Source: Castellaniella caeni NBRC 101664
GTDB lineage: Bacteria; Pseudomonadota; Gammaproteobacteria; Burkholderiales; Burkholderiaceae_B
Length of the DNA stretch: 64,000 bases
Assembly (NCBI RefSeq): GCF_001592225.1
Contig: NZ_BCWN01000002.1
Span: 1 to 64,000 of the forward strand
Direction of reading: 5' to 3'
Shown: positions 33,574-43,288 of the stretch, piece after piece
Layout of the letters: every line of letters starts with the position of its first letter
Position numbering within the stretch: the stretch's first letter is position 1
Notes under the pieces: model-generated
What the model saw: only the letters and a program-made list of their open reading frames with translations
Told to the model about the DNA's origin: nothing
Databases searched by the model: none
Program-made: the position numbers and the translations under genes

Positions 33574-34290
33574 CTACCCGGCCAAGTGCCGGGACAAGCG
33601 GGCCTCGGCCCGCTTGAGCCCACGGCGCAGCAGTTCGACGATGAGCAGGTAGAACACCGCCGCCCAGAGATACGCCGCGAAGTCGAAGCTGCGCGAATAG
33701 GCCAGACGCGCCACCCCCATCAGGTCATAGATGGTGACCAGCGAGGCAATGGCACTGGCCTTGACCATCAGGATGAGTTCGTTGCCCAGGGGGCCGATGG
33801 CCACCAGCATCGACTGGGGCAGCACCACCTTGAAAAAGCGCGTGGCGCGGCCCAGGCCCAGCGCGTGACAGGCCTCGAGCTGGCCTTTGGGAATCGCCAA
33901 CAGGCTGCCGCGAAAAATTTCGGCCTGGTAAGCGGCGGTGTTCAACGTGAACGCGAGCACCGTGCAATACCAGGGATCGCGGAAAAACCACCAGAGGTTG
34001 ACCTGCTGCAGCCAGGGGCGAAACGAACTCATGCCGTAGTACACCAGGAACAGCTGGGCCAGCAGCGGCGAGCCGCGCAGCACGTAGATGTAGGCACGGC
34101 AAAAATATTGCAGCGACTTGCGCGGCGACTGGCGGCCCAACGCCAGCAGCAGCCCCAGGGCCATGCCGACGAAATACGACAGGGCGACGAGTTCGACCGT
34201 GACCCACAGGCCTTCGAGCATGCGCGGCCCGTAGCGCTCGACCAGCGGCGACTGCAGCAGCGGCGCAAGCAGCGTCTGCCAGGCATCCAT
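33574..34290 (-). CDS. polar amino acid ABC transporter permease (second)
   Basis: 238 residues; ATG 34290 shares one base with the stop of the preceding permease. Helices such as LWVTVELVALSYFVGMALGLLLAL and the loop LEACHALGLGRATRFFKVVLPQSM are HisM/GlnP type. Forms a heterodimeric channel with the other permease. Confidence 0.88.
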   Translation of the reverse strand: MDAWQTLLAPLLQSPLVERYGPRMLEGLWVTVELVALSYFVGMALGLLLALGRQSPRKSLQYFCRAYIYVLRGSPLLAQLFLVYYGMSSFRPWLQQVNLWWFFRDPWYCTVLAFTLNTAAYQAEIFRGSLLAIPKGQLEACHALGLGRATRFFKVVLPQSMLVAIGPLGNELILMVKASAIASLVTIYDLMGVARLAYSRSFDFAAYLWAAVFYLLIVELLRRGLKRAEARLSRHLAG

Positions 34291-35006
34291 CAGCGGGCCT
34301 CCTGGGCGTGGCGCCCGAAGTAGCGCTCGGCGGCCGAGAAGGCCAGCCCGGAGACGGCGGACAGGATGAGGTACAGAATGCAGGCCGCGCCGTAGAACAG
34401 CACGGGCTCTTTGGTGGCCGAAACGGCCAGGTTGGTCTGGCGCATGATGTCCACCAGCGAAATCGTGGACACCAGGGACGAATCTTTCAGCAGCGTGAGC
34501 CAGTTGTTGGACAGACCTGGCAAGGCGATACGCAGCAGCTGCGGCAGCGTCACCCGAAACAGCGTGGTGGTGCGCGACAGCCCCAGGGCATGTGCGGCCT
34601 CGAACTGGCCACGCGGCAAGGCCTTGTAGGCCCCCAGCCAGACTTCGCTGGAAAACGCCGCCAGCACCAGGCTGAAGGCAATGACAGCGGCCACGAAGGC
34701 GTTGAGCGTGCCTTCCATCACGTAGCCAAAGCGCGCCATGAGCGCATTGATGGCGATCTGCGAGCCGTAATACACCAGAAACAGCGTCAGCAGTTCGGGC
34801 AGACCGCGAAAGACGGTGGAAAAGACCGTGGCCAGGGCGCGCGGCACGCGATGGCGCGAGCGCGTGCCCATGGCCAGCAGCAAGCCCAGCGGCAGGCCGA
34901 AAGGCACGCAACACAGCGACATGGTGAGCGTGACGACGGCGCCTGCCAGCAGGGCGCCGCCCCAGCCGCCGTCGCCAAACCCCAGCAGAAACAGAGAATC
35001 AAGCAT
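34290..35006 (-). CDS. polar amino acid ABC transporter permease (first)
   Basis: 238 residues. Inner-membrane channel subunit with FRGLPELLTLFLVYYGSQ and the EAA loop FEAAHALGLSRTTTLFRVTLPQLL typical of HisQ/HisM proteins. It begins 26 bases after the binding-protein gene. Confidence 0.88.
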   Translation of the reverse strand: MLDSLFLLGFGDGGWGGALLAGAVVTLTMSLCCVPFGLPLGLLLAMGTRSRHRVPRALATVFSTVFRGLPELLTLFLVYYGSQIAINALMARFGYVMEGTLNAFVAAVIAFSLVLAAFSSEVWLGAYKALPRGQFEAAHALGLSRTTTLFRVTLPQLLRIALPGLSNNWLTLLKDSSLVSTISLVDIMRQTNLAVSATKEPVLFYGAACILYLILSAVSGLAFSAAERYFGRHAQEAR

Positions 35007-35032
35007 GCAAGACGCGCTGAGGGCCTGCGGCC

Positions 35033-35794
35033 TTAATAGATGTCCATGCCGAAGTAGCGCTGGGAAATCTTCTGATAGATGCCCTGCTCGCGGATGGTCT
35101 GGATGGCCGTGTTGAAGCGCTCGCGCAGGGCGTCGTCACCCTTGCGGACGGCGATGCTGGTGTCGCCCTCGGTGCCCGGGATGTCGCCCAGCAGGCGGCA
35201 GCAGTTTTCGCTGTGCTTGTTCATCCATTCGATGAGCGGGTATTTGTCGTGTACGACGCCGTCCAGACGACCCACGATGAGATCGCTGCCGGCTTCGTCA
35301 GGCGTGGGGTACAGGCGAATCTCGGCCCCCGCCTTGCCGTAGACGTCTTCGGCATACTGGCTTTGGGTGGTGGAGGACTGCGCGCCCAGGGTCTTGCCCT
35401 TGAACGAGGCGGGCTGGGTGTCCTTGATGTCGGAATCCTTGGCCACGGCCACCGCCAGCATGGTGCGGTAGTAGGGCTTGGTGAAGTCCACCTGCTTGGC
35501 ACGCTCGGGGGTGTCCACCATCGACGACACCACGGCATCGAACTTGCGCGCCATCAGTGCCGGGATCATGCCGTCCCAATCCTGGGCCACCAGAGTGCAT
35601 TCGGCTTTCATGGCGGTGCACAGGGCGCGGGCGATGTCCACATCGAAGCCTTCGAGCTGCCCGGACGCCGTCACGGTGTTGAACGGCGGATAGGCGCCTT
35701 CGATCCCGATGCGCACGGTATCGGCGGACGCGGCCGCACTGGCCAGGCCCAACGTTGCTGCCAGGAGAAAGCCGGGGATGAAGCGGTTTTTCAT
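35033..35794 (-). CDS. polar amino acid ABC transporter substrate-binding protein
   Basis: 253 residues from ATG 35794, AGGAT upstream. Signal peptide about 1-23 (ASAAASADTV). The mature part opens VRIGIEGAYPPFNTV, then GFDVDIARALCTAMKAEC, the family 3 pattern for lysine/arginine/ornithine- or opine-type ligands. First gene of the operon, TATACT at 35826-35831 is a plausible -10. Confidence 0.9.
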   Translation of the reverse strand: MKNRFIPGFLLAATLGLASAAASADTVRIGIEGAYPPFNTVTASGQLEGFDVDIARALCTAMKAECTLVAQDWDGMIPALMARKFDAVVSSMVDTPERAKQVDFTKPYYRTMLAVAVAKDSDIKDTQPASFKGKTLGAQSSTTQSQYAEDVYGKAGAEIRLYPTPDEAGSDLIVGRLDGVVHDKYPLIEWMNKHSENCCRLLGDIPGTEGDTSIAVRKGDDALRERFNTAIQTIREQGIYQKISQRYFGMDIY

Positions 35795-35825
35795 GGTGAC
35801 ATCCTGAATAGGGAGGAAACGTGCA

Positions 35826-35831
35826 AGTATA
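35826..35831 (-). promoter_or_regulatory. candidate -10 element of the amino acid operon
   Basis: TATACT on the minus strand, 32 bases upstream of the binding-protein start, in the only intergenic gap (83 bases). No convincing -35 hexamer is visible at 17 bases, so an activator may be needed. Confidence 0.35.
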
Positions 35832-35877
35832 AGACGATTGGCGGGCTTTCTCAGGCCGCCGCTCACACAGCCACCGC

Positions 35878-38079
35878 TCACACGCCCTGTCCGGACGCCG
35901 GATTCGCGCGCACCAGCGCCGTGAAACGACCGAGCGGAACGGGTCGGCTGAACAGGTAGCCTTGCCAGTGGCGGCAGCCCTGCGCCAGCAGAAAGGCTTT
36001 CTGCGCCTCGGTTTCCACGCCCTCGGCGATGACCCGCAGGCCGAACGTCGAGCCCAGGGCCACCAGGGTGCGCACGATGGCGGCGTCGTTGGGGTCGCGC
36101 AGCACGTCGCGCACGAAGCTCTGGTCGATCTTCAGCTGGTCGAGCGGCAGGCGCTTGAGATACGCCAGGGAGGAATACCCCGTGCCGAAGTCATCCAGCG
36201 AAAACCGCAGGCCGCGCGCCTTGAGCCGTACCATCTTGGCGATCGTGTCCTCGACGTCCTGCAGCAGCAGGCCCTCGGTCAGTTCGAGTTCGAGCAGCGA
36301 CGGGTCGGCCCCCGTGTCGGCAAGCGCGTCGAGCACCCGCGCCACGAAATCATCCTGGTAGAACTGCAGGGGGCTGATGTTGACGGACAAGGTCAGGCCG
36401 GCCAGCCGCGGGTCGGTGGCCCAGGCCGCCAGCTGCTGGCAGGCCGCGCGCAGCATCGCCTCGCCCAGGGGCTGGATGAGCCCGGTTTCCTCGGCCAGGG
36501 GGATGAACGCCGCCGGAGGCACCAGCCCCTGACGCGGGTGGTGCCAGCGCACCAGGATCTCGGCCCCGATGATGCGCCCGTCGCACACCTGAGCCTGGTA
36601 ATACGGTTCGAGCTGCCCCTGTTCGAGCGCGACGCGCAAATCCGACTCGAGCGCCGCGCGTTCGCTGACCAGCGCCTGGGCCCGCGCGTCGTAAAAACAC
36701 AGCACGTCGCGCCCCGACGCCTTGGCCTGGTAGAGGGCGACGTCCACCTGCCGCAGCAGTTCGTCGGGGCTCTCCGCGCGACCCTGGAACACCGCCGCGC
36801 CAATGCTGGCCGTCGTGCGGTAGGACTCGCCGTCCAGCAAAAAAGGCGCGCGCAAGGCCGCCAGCACGCGCTCACCCAGCTCGCCGGCGTGTGCCGCGGC
36901 CTGCGTCGGCGTCGGACGATCGGCATCGAGCACCAGCACGAAGGCATCGCCCCCATGCCGGGCCAGTACGTCTTCGGTCCGCACCTGCCCGCGCAGGCGC
37001 TGGGCCACCTGGCGCAGCAGCTGGTCGCCGCAATCGTGCCCGCGAACTTCGTTGAGCAGCTTGAAACGGTCGAGATCCAGCATCAGCACGGCACCACACT
37101 GCTTGCGCAACACGCTGCGGCTCAGGGCCGTGTCCAGGCGATCCCGGAGCAGACGCCAGTTGGCCAGCCCGGTGAGCGGGTCGTAATAGGCCAGGTAGTT
37201 GATCTGTTCTTCGGCGGCCTTGTAGCGGCTGAGATCCTCAAAGATGAGGATTTCATTGTGCCCCAGGGCAATGCCTGACAAGGCTACGCTGCAGATGCCG
37301 CCGTCGGCCCGGCACACGTCGTACTCGGCGCGGGCGATCTGCCCCGCATGGGCCTGGCTGCACGCGGCGTGCCAGCGCGACAGCGCCTGCGCGCGCACGT
37401 CGGGGTCGGGAAAGGCCCGCGTCCACCAGGCCCCGGCGCCGACCAGGTCGCGCCACGTATAGCCCGTGATGTCAACGAAGTGGCGATTGTGGAAGATGGC
37501 TTGCCCGTCCGGGCCCGACAGGAGAATGCCCACGGGCAGGTGGTCGAGAATGCTGCGCAGCTGCTCTTCGCTGCGGCGCAAGGTATCCTGCATGCGCCGC
37601 CGCTCGGTGATGTCCTGAATGACCCCGACGTTGTAGCGGGGCACGCCGCCCTCCTGCAGCACCGGGGCGACGGTGAGATCGACCCAGACCATGCTGCCGT
37701 CCTTGCGCAACTGGCGCTTTTCCATCTGGAACGACGCGCGTCGGCCTCGCTGCAGTTCGTCGCGCAGATCCAGGTTGAGCTGGTAATCGCTCGCCTCGGA
37801 AATGTCGCGGACACTGCGCCCCTGCAGCTCATCACGCGTATAACCCAGGATGTCGCAATATTTCTGGTTGACGCGCTCGAAGCAGCCCGTGCGCATATCG
37901 ACCAGCGCTACGCCCACCGCCGCCTGGTCGAACACGGCTTGCAGGCGTTTCTCGCTTTCGAGCAAGGCCGCGCGCGACCGTCTGGCGCCGACAAGCGCGG
38001 CACCCCCGCGCCGCAGCAGGCGCTGCGCGAAAGCGAAGAGGGCCGCCCCCCGGCGGCCGATGGCATGCAAAACAGACAT
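35878..38079 (-). CDS. PAS-PAS-GGDEF-EAL protein, probable c-di-GMP phosphodiesterase
   Basis: 733 residues. Two PAS domains (about 45-160 and 165-285, each opening with an ESEKRLQAVFDQAAVG or SEEQLRSILDHLPVG segment), a GGDEF domain (about 295-455) and an EAL domain (about 475-715). The cyclase signature is GGDAF, lacking the second acid, so synthesis should be lost. The EAL domain reads AEILVRWHHP, keeps NISPLQF and DDFGTGYSSLAYLKRLPLDQLKID, and should hydrolyse c-di-GMP. No membrane segments are clear. Transcribed alone. Confidence 0.88.
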   Translation of the reverse strand: MSVLHAIGRRGAALFAFAQRLLRRGGAALVGARRSRAALLESEKRLQAVFDQAAVGVALVDMRTGCFERVNQKYCDILGYTRDELQGRSVRDISEASDYQLNLDLRDELQRGRRASFQMEKRQLRKDGSMVWVDLTVAPVLQEGGVPRYNVGVIQDITERRRMQDTLRRSEEQLRSILDHLPVGILLSGPDGQAIFHNRHFVDITGYTWRDLVGAGAWWTRAFPDPDVRAQALSRWHAACSQAHAGQIARAEYDVCRADGGICSVALSGIALGHNEILIFEDLSRYKAAEEQINYLAYYDPLTGLANWRLLRDRLDTALSRSVLRKQCGAVLMLDLDRFKLLNEVRGHDCGDQLLRQVAQRLRGQVRTEDVLARHGGDAFVLVLDADRPTPTQAAAHAGELGERVLAALRAPFLLDGESYRTTASIGAAVFQGRAESPDELLRQVDVALYQAKASGRDVLCFYDARAQALVSERAALESDLRVALEQGQLEPYYQAQVCDGRIIGAEILVRWHHPRQGLVPPAAFIPLAEETGLIQPLGEAMLRAACQQLAAWATDPRLAGLTLSVNISPLQFYQDDFVARVLDALADTGADPSLLELELTEGLLLQDVEDTIAKMVRLKARGLRFSLDDFGTGYSSLAYLKRLPLDQLKIDQSFVRDVLRDPNDAAIVRTLVALGSTFGLRVIAEGVETEAQKAFLLAQGCRHWQGYLFSRPVPLGRFTALVRANPASGQGV

Positions 38080-38172
38080 GAACGTCGCGCGAACAACCCT
38101 ATTGAATATCTGGATTATGCCCGACGAAGCCCCTTGCGCCCGACTTTCGATGGCTGACGAGGTGCTGATTAT

Positions 38173-38260
38173 TGGCGGAGGCGGTGAGATTCGAACTCAC
38201 GAACGGTTGCCCGTTGCCGGTTTTCAAGACCGGTGCAATCGACCACTCTGCCACACCTCC
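38173..38260 (-). tRNA. tRNA-Ser (anticodon UGA)
   Basis: 88 bases including CCA. Acceptor GGAGGTG/ CGCCTCC-G region, D-arm TGGCAGAGTGGTCGATTGCA, anticodon stem CCGGT/ACCGG with loop CTTGAAA, long variable arm GGCAACGGGCAACC and T-loop GTTCGAATC. Confidence 0.92.
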
Positions 38261-38319
38261 GGGATGAAGACGGCAAGTGTAGCGCATAATTGGGCCTGCA
38301 TCGTGACAGGAGAACAGCC

Positions 38320-39303
38320 ATGAAAGCCATCGCCATCACCCAGCCGGGCGGCCCCGACGTCCTGGATCTGGTCGAGCGCCCCACCCCCGTGCCCGGCCCG
38401 GGCGAGGTGCTCATCGAGGTGGATGCCGCCGGGGTCAACCGGCCCGACGTCTTCCAGCGCCAGGGCAGCTATCCGCCCCCGGCCGGGGCGTCCGACCTGC
38501 CGGGGCTGGAGGTGGCGGGCCGCATCATCGGGGGCGACCCCGCAGCGGGCGGCTTCAAACTGGGGGACGCGGTCTGCGCCCTGCTGGCGGGCGGCGGCTA
38601 CGCGCAATACTGCACGGCCCCGGCCACGCAATGCCTGCCGGTGCCCGCGGGGCTGTCCATGATCGAGGCCGCCGCCCTGCCCGAAACCTACTTCACCGTC
38701 TGGAGCAACGTCTTCGACCGGGGGGCGCTGGCCGCGGGCGAAACCCTGCTGGTGCACGGCGGGGCCAGCGGCATCGGCACCACCGCCATCGAATTGGCCG
38801 TGGCCTTCGGCCACACGGTGTACGCGACGGCGGGCAGCCACGGGCGCGTGCAGGCCATCGAGGCGCTGGGCTGCACCAAAGGCATCAACTATCGCACGCA
38901 GGATTTCGTCGAGGAAATCCAGACACTGACGGGCGGACGCGGGGTGGACGTCATCCTGGACATGGTGGCGGGCGACTACCTGCCGCGCAACCTCAAGGTA
39001 CTGGCCGACGATGGCCGACTGGTGATGATTGCCCAGCTGGGCGGCGCGCACGGCACGCTCAACTGCTGGCAGGTGATGGCCCGGCGGCTGACGATCACGG
39101 GCTCTACCCTGCGCGCGCGCCCGGTGGCTTTCAAGGCCGCCATCGCCCGTTCGCTGCGCGAGCGCGTCTGGCCGCTGCTGGAAGCAGGCACCATCCGGCC
39201 CATCATCCACGCCACCTTCCCGCTGGCCGAGGCCTCGAAAGCGCACGCCATGATGGACGCGGGCGAACAGATCGGCAAGATTGTCCTGACCTTGCCGAAT
39301 TAA
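38320..39303 (+). CDS. NAD(P)H quinone oxidoreductase (zinc-independent MDR, PIG3-like)
   Basis: 327 residues from ATG 38320 with AGGAG. MKAIAITQPGGPDVL, then AAGVNRPDVFQRQGSYPPPAGASD at the active site, LVHGGASGIGTTAIELAVAFGHTVYATAG for NADPH, and the end HPLAEASKAHAMMDAG-like FPLAEASKAHAMMDAGEQIGK define the family. In related genomes I recall this gene between pnp and tpiA; here about 24 kb separates it from tpiA. Confidence 0.88.
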   Translation: MKAIAITQPGGPDVLDLVERPTPVPGPGEVLIEVDAAGVNRPDVFQRQGSYPPPAGASDLPGLEVAGRIIGGDPAAGGFKLGDAVCALLAGGGYAQYCTAPATQCLPVPAGLSMIEAAALPETYFTVWSNVFDRGALAAGETLLVHGGASGIGTTAIELAVAFGHTVYATAGSHGRVQAIEALGCTKGINYRTQDFVEEIQTLTGGRGVDVILDMVAGDYLPRNLKVLADDGRLVMIAQLGGAHGTLNCWQVMARRLTITGSTLRARPVAFKAAIARSLRERVWPLLEAGTIRPIIHATFPLAEASKAHAMMDAGEQIGKIVLTLPN

Positions 39304-39391
39304 CACACTAAGTTACAAAATAACGGTCAAAAAAGACTGAACCTTTCCATTTGAAACCCAGTCTCATGGCTACCTTCTGCAGGAGTTGGCC

Positions 39392-40795
39392 ATGGACATC
39401 ACCTCTCTTTCGTCCGGTACACAAAATTCTGGCCTCATTTCTTCGTTGGGTGTGGGCTCAGGGCTGCCACTCGATGACCTTCTGGATCAGTTGCAAACCA
39501 GCGAGAACGCCTCCCTGCAGCCCATCCAGGCCCAGGAAGATACCGCCAACGCCACCCTGTCCGCCTATGGCACGCTGCAAAACAGCATCAGCAACCTGCA
39601 AGCCGCCGCGCAGCCGCTGTCCAACCCGCAAAGCTTCAATACGCTGCAAGCCAACGTTGGGGGTTCAGCCTTCACCGCCACGGTCGACGGCGGCGCCATC
39701 GCGGGGCAATACGACGTCACCGTCGACCAGCTGGCCAGCGCACAGACGCTGGTGACTGCCGGACAAGCCAGTCAAACCATCAGCAACGGCACGGGCGGTT
39801 CATTGACCATTACATTGGCCAACGGCACCAGCAACACGCTGGATCTCACCGGCAAAGACACATCGCTCAATGGCTTGGTCGCCGCCATCAACGGCGACAG
39901 CGCACTGGGCGTCTCCGCCACGCTCGTCAACGATGGTTCGGCCTCACCCTATCATTTGTTGCTGATCGCCCAGCAAACGGGCACACAAGCTGCCGTCAGC
40001 AGCATTTCCAGCGACAACGCCAACCTGCAAAATCTGCTGGGCTTCACCCAAGGCGACACAGGGTCTGGCGTCACTGAAAGGGCAGCCAGCAACGCCCAGC
40101 TGCATATCGACGGGGTTGCTATTTCCAGCCCAAGCAATACCCTGCAAAGTGCCATCACGGGGGTGACGCTGACCCTGCAGTCGGTAGACGCCGACCCGAC
40201 CAAACTGGACATCACCCACGACACAACCCAGGCGACACAATCGGTACAAAACCTGGTGACCGCCTACAACAGCGTTCTATCCACGCTTCAGTCGCTCACG
40301 GCATACGACACCGGCACACAAACAGCCAGCCCACTGACGGGCAACCCCCTGGCACTGCAAGTTCAAGAACAGCTCAACAATGCGCTCGACACGCCATCTT
40401 CCAGTGGCTCGCTGAGTTCTGTATTCAGTCTGGGGTTGAGCACCGACCCGACCACAGGGCAACTGTCGCTGAATACCGATACCTTCAGTTCGCTGCTGGC
40501 AAGCGACCCAACCGACGTACAGAACGTGCTGGCAGGGGCCTCCGGGGTGGGTCAGGCGTTTCAGACCATGAGCGATCAACTGCTGCAGACAGGCGGCGCT
40601 TTTTCATCAGCGACAGAAGGCACGAAAAACCTGCTGTCCGATCTGCAGGCACAATATCAGCAACAATCAGACAATATCTCGAGCGAGATGGACAATTACC
40701 GGCAGGAATTCACGGCACTCGACTCGATGATGGCGCAAATGAATTCACTGAGCTCCTATCTCACACAGCAGCTGGCAGGTTTGAGCAATGGTTGA
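39392..40795 (+). CDS. fliD: flagellar filament-capping protein FliD, solitary
   Basis: 467 residues from ATG 39392 with AGGAG. The N-terminal FliD domain reads LGVGSGLPLDDLLDQLQTSE, and the C-terminal one TLQSLTAYDTGTQTASPLTG with the coiled end YQQQSDNISSEMDNYRQEFTALDSMMAQMNSLSSYLTQQL. The cap promotes flagellin polymerisation and can bind host surfaces. No fliS, fliT, flagellin or other flagellar gene is near, unlike the usual fliDST order. Ser/Thr/Asn/Gln-rich, with lower GC codon use than its neighbours. Confidence 0.87.
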   Translation: MDITSLSSGTQNSGLISSLGVGSGLPLDDLLDQLQTSENASLQPIQAQEDTANATLSAYGTLQNSISNLQAAAQPLSNPQSFNTLQANVGGSAFTATVDGGAIAGQYDVTVDQLASAQTLVTAGQASQTISNGTGGSLTITLANGTSNTLDLTGKDTSLNGLVAAINGDSALGVSATLVNDGSASPYHLLLIAQQTGTQAAVSSISSDNANLQNLLGFTQGDTGSGVTERAASNAQLHIDGVAISSPSNTLQSAITGVTLTLQSVDADPTKLDITHDTTQATQSVQNLVTAYNSVLSTLQSLTAYDTGTQTASPLTGNPLALQVQEQLNNALDTPSSSGSLSSVFSLGLSTDPTTGQLSLNTDTFSSLLASDPTDVQNVLAGASGVGQAFQTMSDQLLQTGGAFSSATEGTKNLLSDLQAQYQQQSDNISSEMDNYRQEFTALDSMMAQMNSLSSYLTQQLAGLSNG

Positions 40796-40871
40796 GACAT
40801 GACGGACGCCATTTTTGGCCCGACCACGCACGCAGATTGGAAACAATGAAATAAAGCCGTTTTCCCGCGCG

Positions 40872-40909
40872 AAAAAAACCCGAGAGGCGATTGCTTCTCG
40901 GGTTTTTTT
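40872..40909. terminator. bidirectional rho-independent terminator between fliD and pnp
   Basis: AAAAAAACCCGAGA, a 10-base loop, TCTCGGGTTTTTTT: stem with A-run and T-run on either side, so it can end both fliD (plus) and pnp (minus) transcripts. Confidence 0.9.
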
Positions 40910-40958
40910 CGTGCTGGCCGCGCTCAGCCAGACGGACTGAGTGCGGGCAACAGCAGGT

Positions 40959-43106
40959 TTACTCGGCCTTGGGCGCCGGGGCGGCGGGGCCGCCCTGGGC
41001 TTCGATGCCGCCGATGGCCTTCACCGACAGACGCAAGCGGCCACGGTCGTCGGCCTCGATGACCTTGACGCGCACCGACTGGCCCACCTTCAGCACGTCG
41101 TTGATGTCGGCGATGCGGTAGTTGGCGATCTCGGAGATGTGCAGCAGGCCATCACGCCCCGGCAGCACCTGGACGATGGCGCCGAAATCGAGCAGACGCT
41201 GCACCGTGCCCTGGTATTCTTGCCCGATTTCGACGTCGGCCGTGAGTTCTTTGATGCGGCGTTCGGCATCGTGCGCACGATCGAGGTCGGCGCTGGAAAT
41301 CGTGATGCTGCCATCATCGCTGATGTCGATCTGGCAACCGGTTTCCTCGGTGAGCGCGCGGATGGTGGCGCCGCCCTTGCCGATGACGTCACGGATCTTC
41401 TCGGGGTTGATCTTGAGCTTGAGCATGCGCGGCGCGAAGTCGGACAGCTCGGTGCGCGAGCCGTCGATGGCTTCGCGCATCTTGCCCAGAATGTGCAGGC
41501 GGCCTTCGCGGGCCTGGGCCAGCGCCACCTGCATGATCTCTTTGGTGATGCCCTGGATCTTGATGTCCATCTGCAGGGCGGTCACGCCCGTGACGGTGCC
41601 GGTGACCTTGAAGTCCATGTCGCCCAGGTGATCTTCATCGCCCAGGATGTCGGTGAGCACGGCAAACTTGCTGCCCTCTTTGATGAGGCCCATGGCCACG
41701 CCGGCCACGTGATCCTTGACGGGCACGCCCGCGTCCATCATCGACAGGCTGCCGCCGCACACCGAAGCCATGGACGACGAGCCGTTGGATTCCATGATTT
41801 CGGAAACCAGGCGCAGGGTGTACTGGAATTCGTCGGCGCTGGGCAGCAGCGGCAGCAGCGCGCGCTTGGCCAAGCGGCCATGGCCGATTTCGCGGCGCTT
41901 GGGCACGCCAAAGCGGCCGGTTTCGCCCGTGGCGAACGGCGGCATGTTGTAGTGCAACATGAAGCGGTCGCGGTACTCGCCCATGATCGAATCGATGATC
42001 TGCTCGTCTTGCTTGGTGCCCAAGGTGGTGACCACCAGCGCTTGCGTCTCGCCGCGCGTGAACAAGGCCGAACCGTGGGCGCGCGGCAGCACGCCCAGGC
42101 GGATGCTGATGGGACGCACGGTGCGCGTATCGCGCCCGTCGATGCGCGGCTCGCCATTGAGAATCTGGCCGCGCACGATCTCGGACTCGATCGCAAACAG
42201 CATGTTCTCGACTTCGACGCTGTCGGGCGCGGCATCGCCACGGGCGGCGGCGTGTTCGGCCAGCTTGGCCTTGACGTCGGCATACACCTGGCGCAGGTGC
42301 GTGGTGCGCTCTTGCTTGTTGCGAATCTGGTAGACGGCTTTGAGCGGCTCGAAGGCGATGCCGTGCACCGCCGTGGCCAGCGCTTCGTTGCGCGGCGCGG
42401 GCTGCCAGTCCCATTCGGGCTTGCCGGCTTCGGCCACCAGTTCGTGGATGGCGTTGATGCAGGCCTGCATTTGCTCGTGGCCGAACACCACAGCCCCGAG
42501 CATGATGTCTTCGGGCAGCTGCTGGGCTTCGGATTCGACCATCAGCACGGCGGCTTCGGTGCCCGCCACCACGAGGTCGAGCTGCGATTTTTCACGCACG
42601 ACGCTCGCGCTGGGGTTGAGCACGTACTGGCCATCGACGTAGCCCACGCGCGCCGCGCCCACCGGCCCGTTGAAGGGAATGCCGGAGATGGCCAGCGCCG
42701 CCGAGGCGCCGATCATGGCGGGGATGTCGGGATCGACCTCGGGGTTGACCGAGAGCGTGTGAATGATGACCTGGACGTCGTTGTAGAAACCTTCGGGGAA
42801 CAGCGGACGCAGGGGGCGGTCGATGAGGCGCGAGGTGAGGGTTTCTTTTTCCGACGGCTTGCCTTCGCGCTTGAAGAAGCCGCCCGGGATCTTGCCCGCG
42901 GCGTAGGTTTTCTCGACGTAATCGACGGTCAGCGGGAAGAAATCCTGCCCCGGCTTGGCGGTGCGGGCGGCCACGACCGTGGCCAGGATGACGGTGTCAT
43001 CCACCGAGACCAGCACGGCACCCGAAGCCTGGCGGGCGATTTCGCCGGTTTCGAGCACGACGGTGTGCTCACCGTACTGGAACGACTTGCTCACTTTGTT
43101 GAACAT
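40959..43106 (-). CDS. pnp: polyribonucleotide nucleotidyltransferase
   Basis: 715 residues. 3'-to-5' phosphorolytic RNase and degradosome core. Two RNase PH domains separated by a helical linker, then KH ([25 protein letters not shown]) and S1 ([33 protein letters not shown]) domains. The second core keeps SDGS-like [22 protein letters not shown] for phosphate. AAGGATAATGTA precedes ATG 43106. It follows rpsO as in most bacteria. Confidence 0.96.
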   Translation of the reverse strand: MFNKVSKSFQYGEHTVVLETGEIARQASGAVLVSVDDTVILATVVAARTAKPGQDFFPLTVDYVEKTYAAGKIPGGFFKREGKPSEKETLTSRLIDRPLRPLFPEGFYNDVQVIIHTLSVNPEVDPDIPAMIGASAALAISGIPFNGPVGAARVGYVDGQYVLNPSASVVREKSQLDLVVAGTEAAVLMVESEAQQLPEDIMLGAVVFGHEQMQACINAIHELVAEAGKPEWDWQPAPRNEALATAVHGIAFEPLKAVYQIRNKQERTTHLRQVYADVKAKLAEHAAARGDAAPDSVEVENMLFAIESEIVRGQILNGEPRIDGRDTRTVRPISIRLGVLPRAHGSALFTRGETQALVVTTLGTKQDEQIIDSIMGEYRDRFMLHYNMPPFATGETGRFGVPKRREIGHGRLAKRALLPLLPSADEFQYTLRLVSEIMESNGSSSMASVCGGSLSMMDAGVPVKDHVAGVAMGLIKEGSKFAVLTDILGDEDHLGDMDFKVTGTVTGVTALQMDIKIQGITKEIMQVALAQAREGRLHILGKMREAIDGSRTELSDFAPRMLKLKINPEKIRDVIGKGGATIRALTEETGCQIDISDDGSITISSADLDRAHDAERRIKELTADVEIGQEYQGTVQRLLDFGAIVQVLPGRDGLLHISEIANYRIADINDVLKVGQSVRVKVIEADDRGRLRLSVKAIGGIEAQGGPAAPAPKAE

Positions 43107-43210
43107 TACATTATCCTTCTGACAATTGAGGGCCCTGCCCCGCGGCAGCCGCCGAACAGCCCGCTGACGGGCCTGTCATGCTGCCCGATCAGCCGTCGGC
43201 TGCGACTACG

Positions 43211-43260
43211 AAAAAAAACCGTGCACCCCGCGCTTGCGATCGCACGCGGCGTACACGGTT
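43211..43260 (-). terminator. large hairpin with U-run between rpsO and pnp
   Basis: Minus strand: ACCGTGTACGCCGCG, loop, CGCGGGGTGCACGGT and eight U. It terminates part of the rpsO transcript and lies where RNase III cleaves in the homologous enterobacterial operon. Confidence 0.7.
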
Positions 43261-43288
43261 CGTGCGCGGGGAGCCAGGCCCCGGGGCA

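Noticed and set aside
32164-34323. Plus-strand open frame of 719 codons opposite the amino acid operon
   Set aside because: Antisense shadow of the FAD oxidoreductase and permease genes, which have clear motifs.
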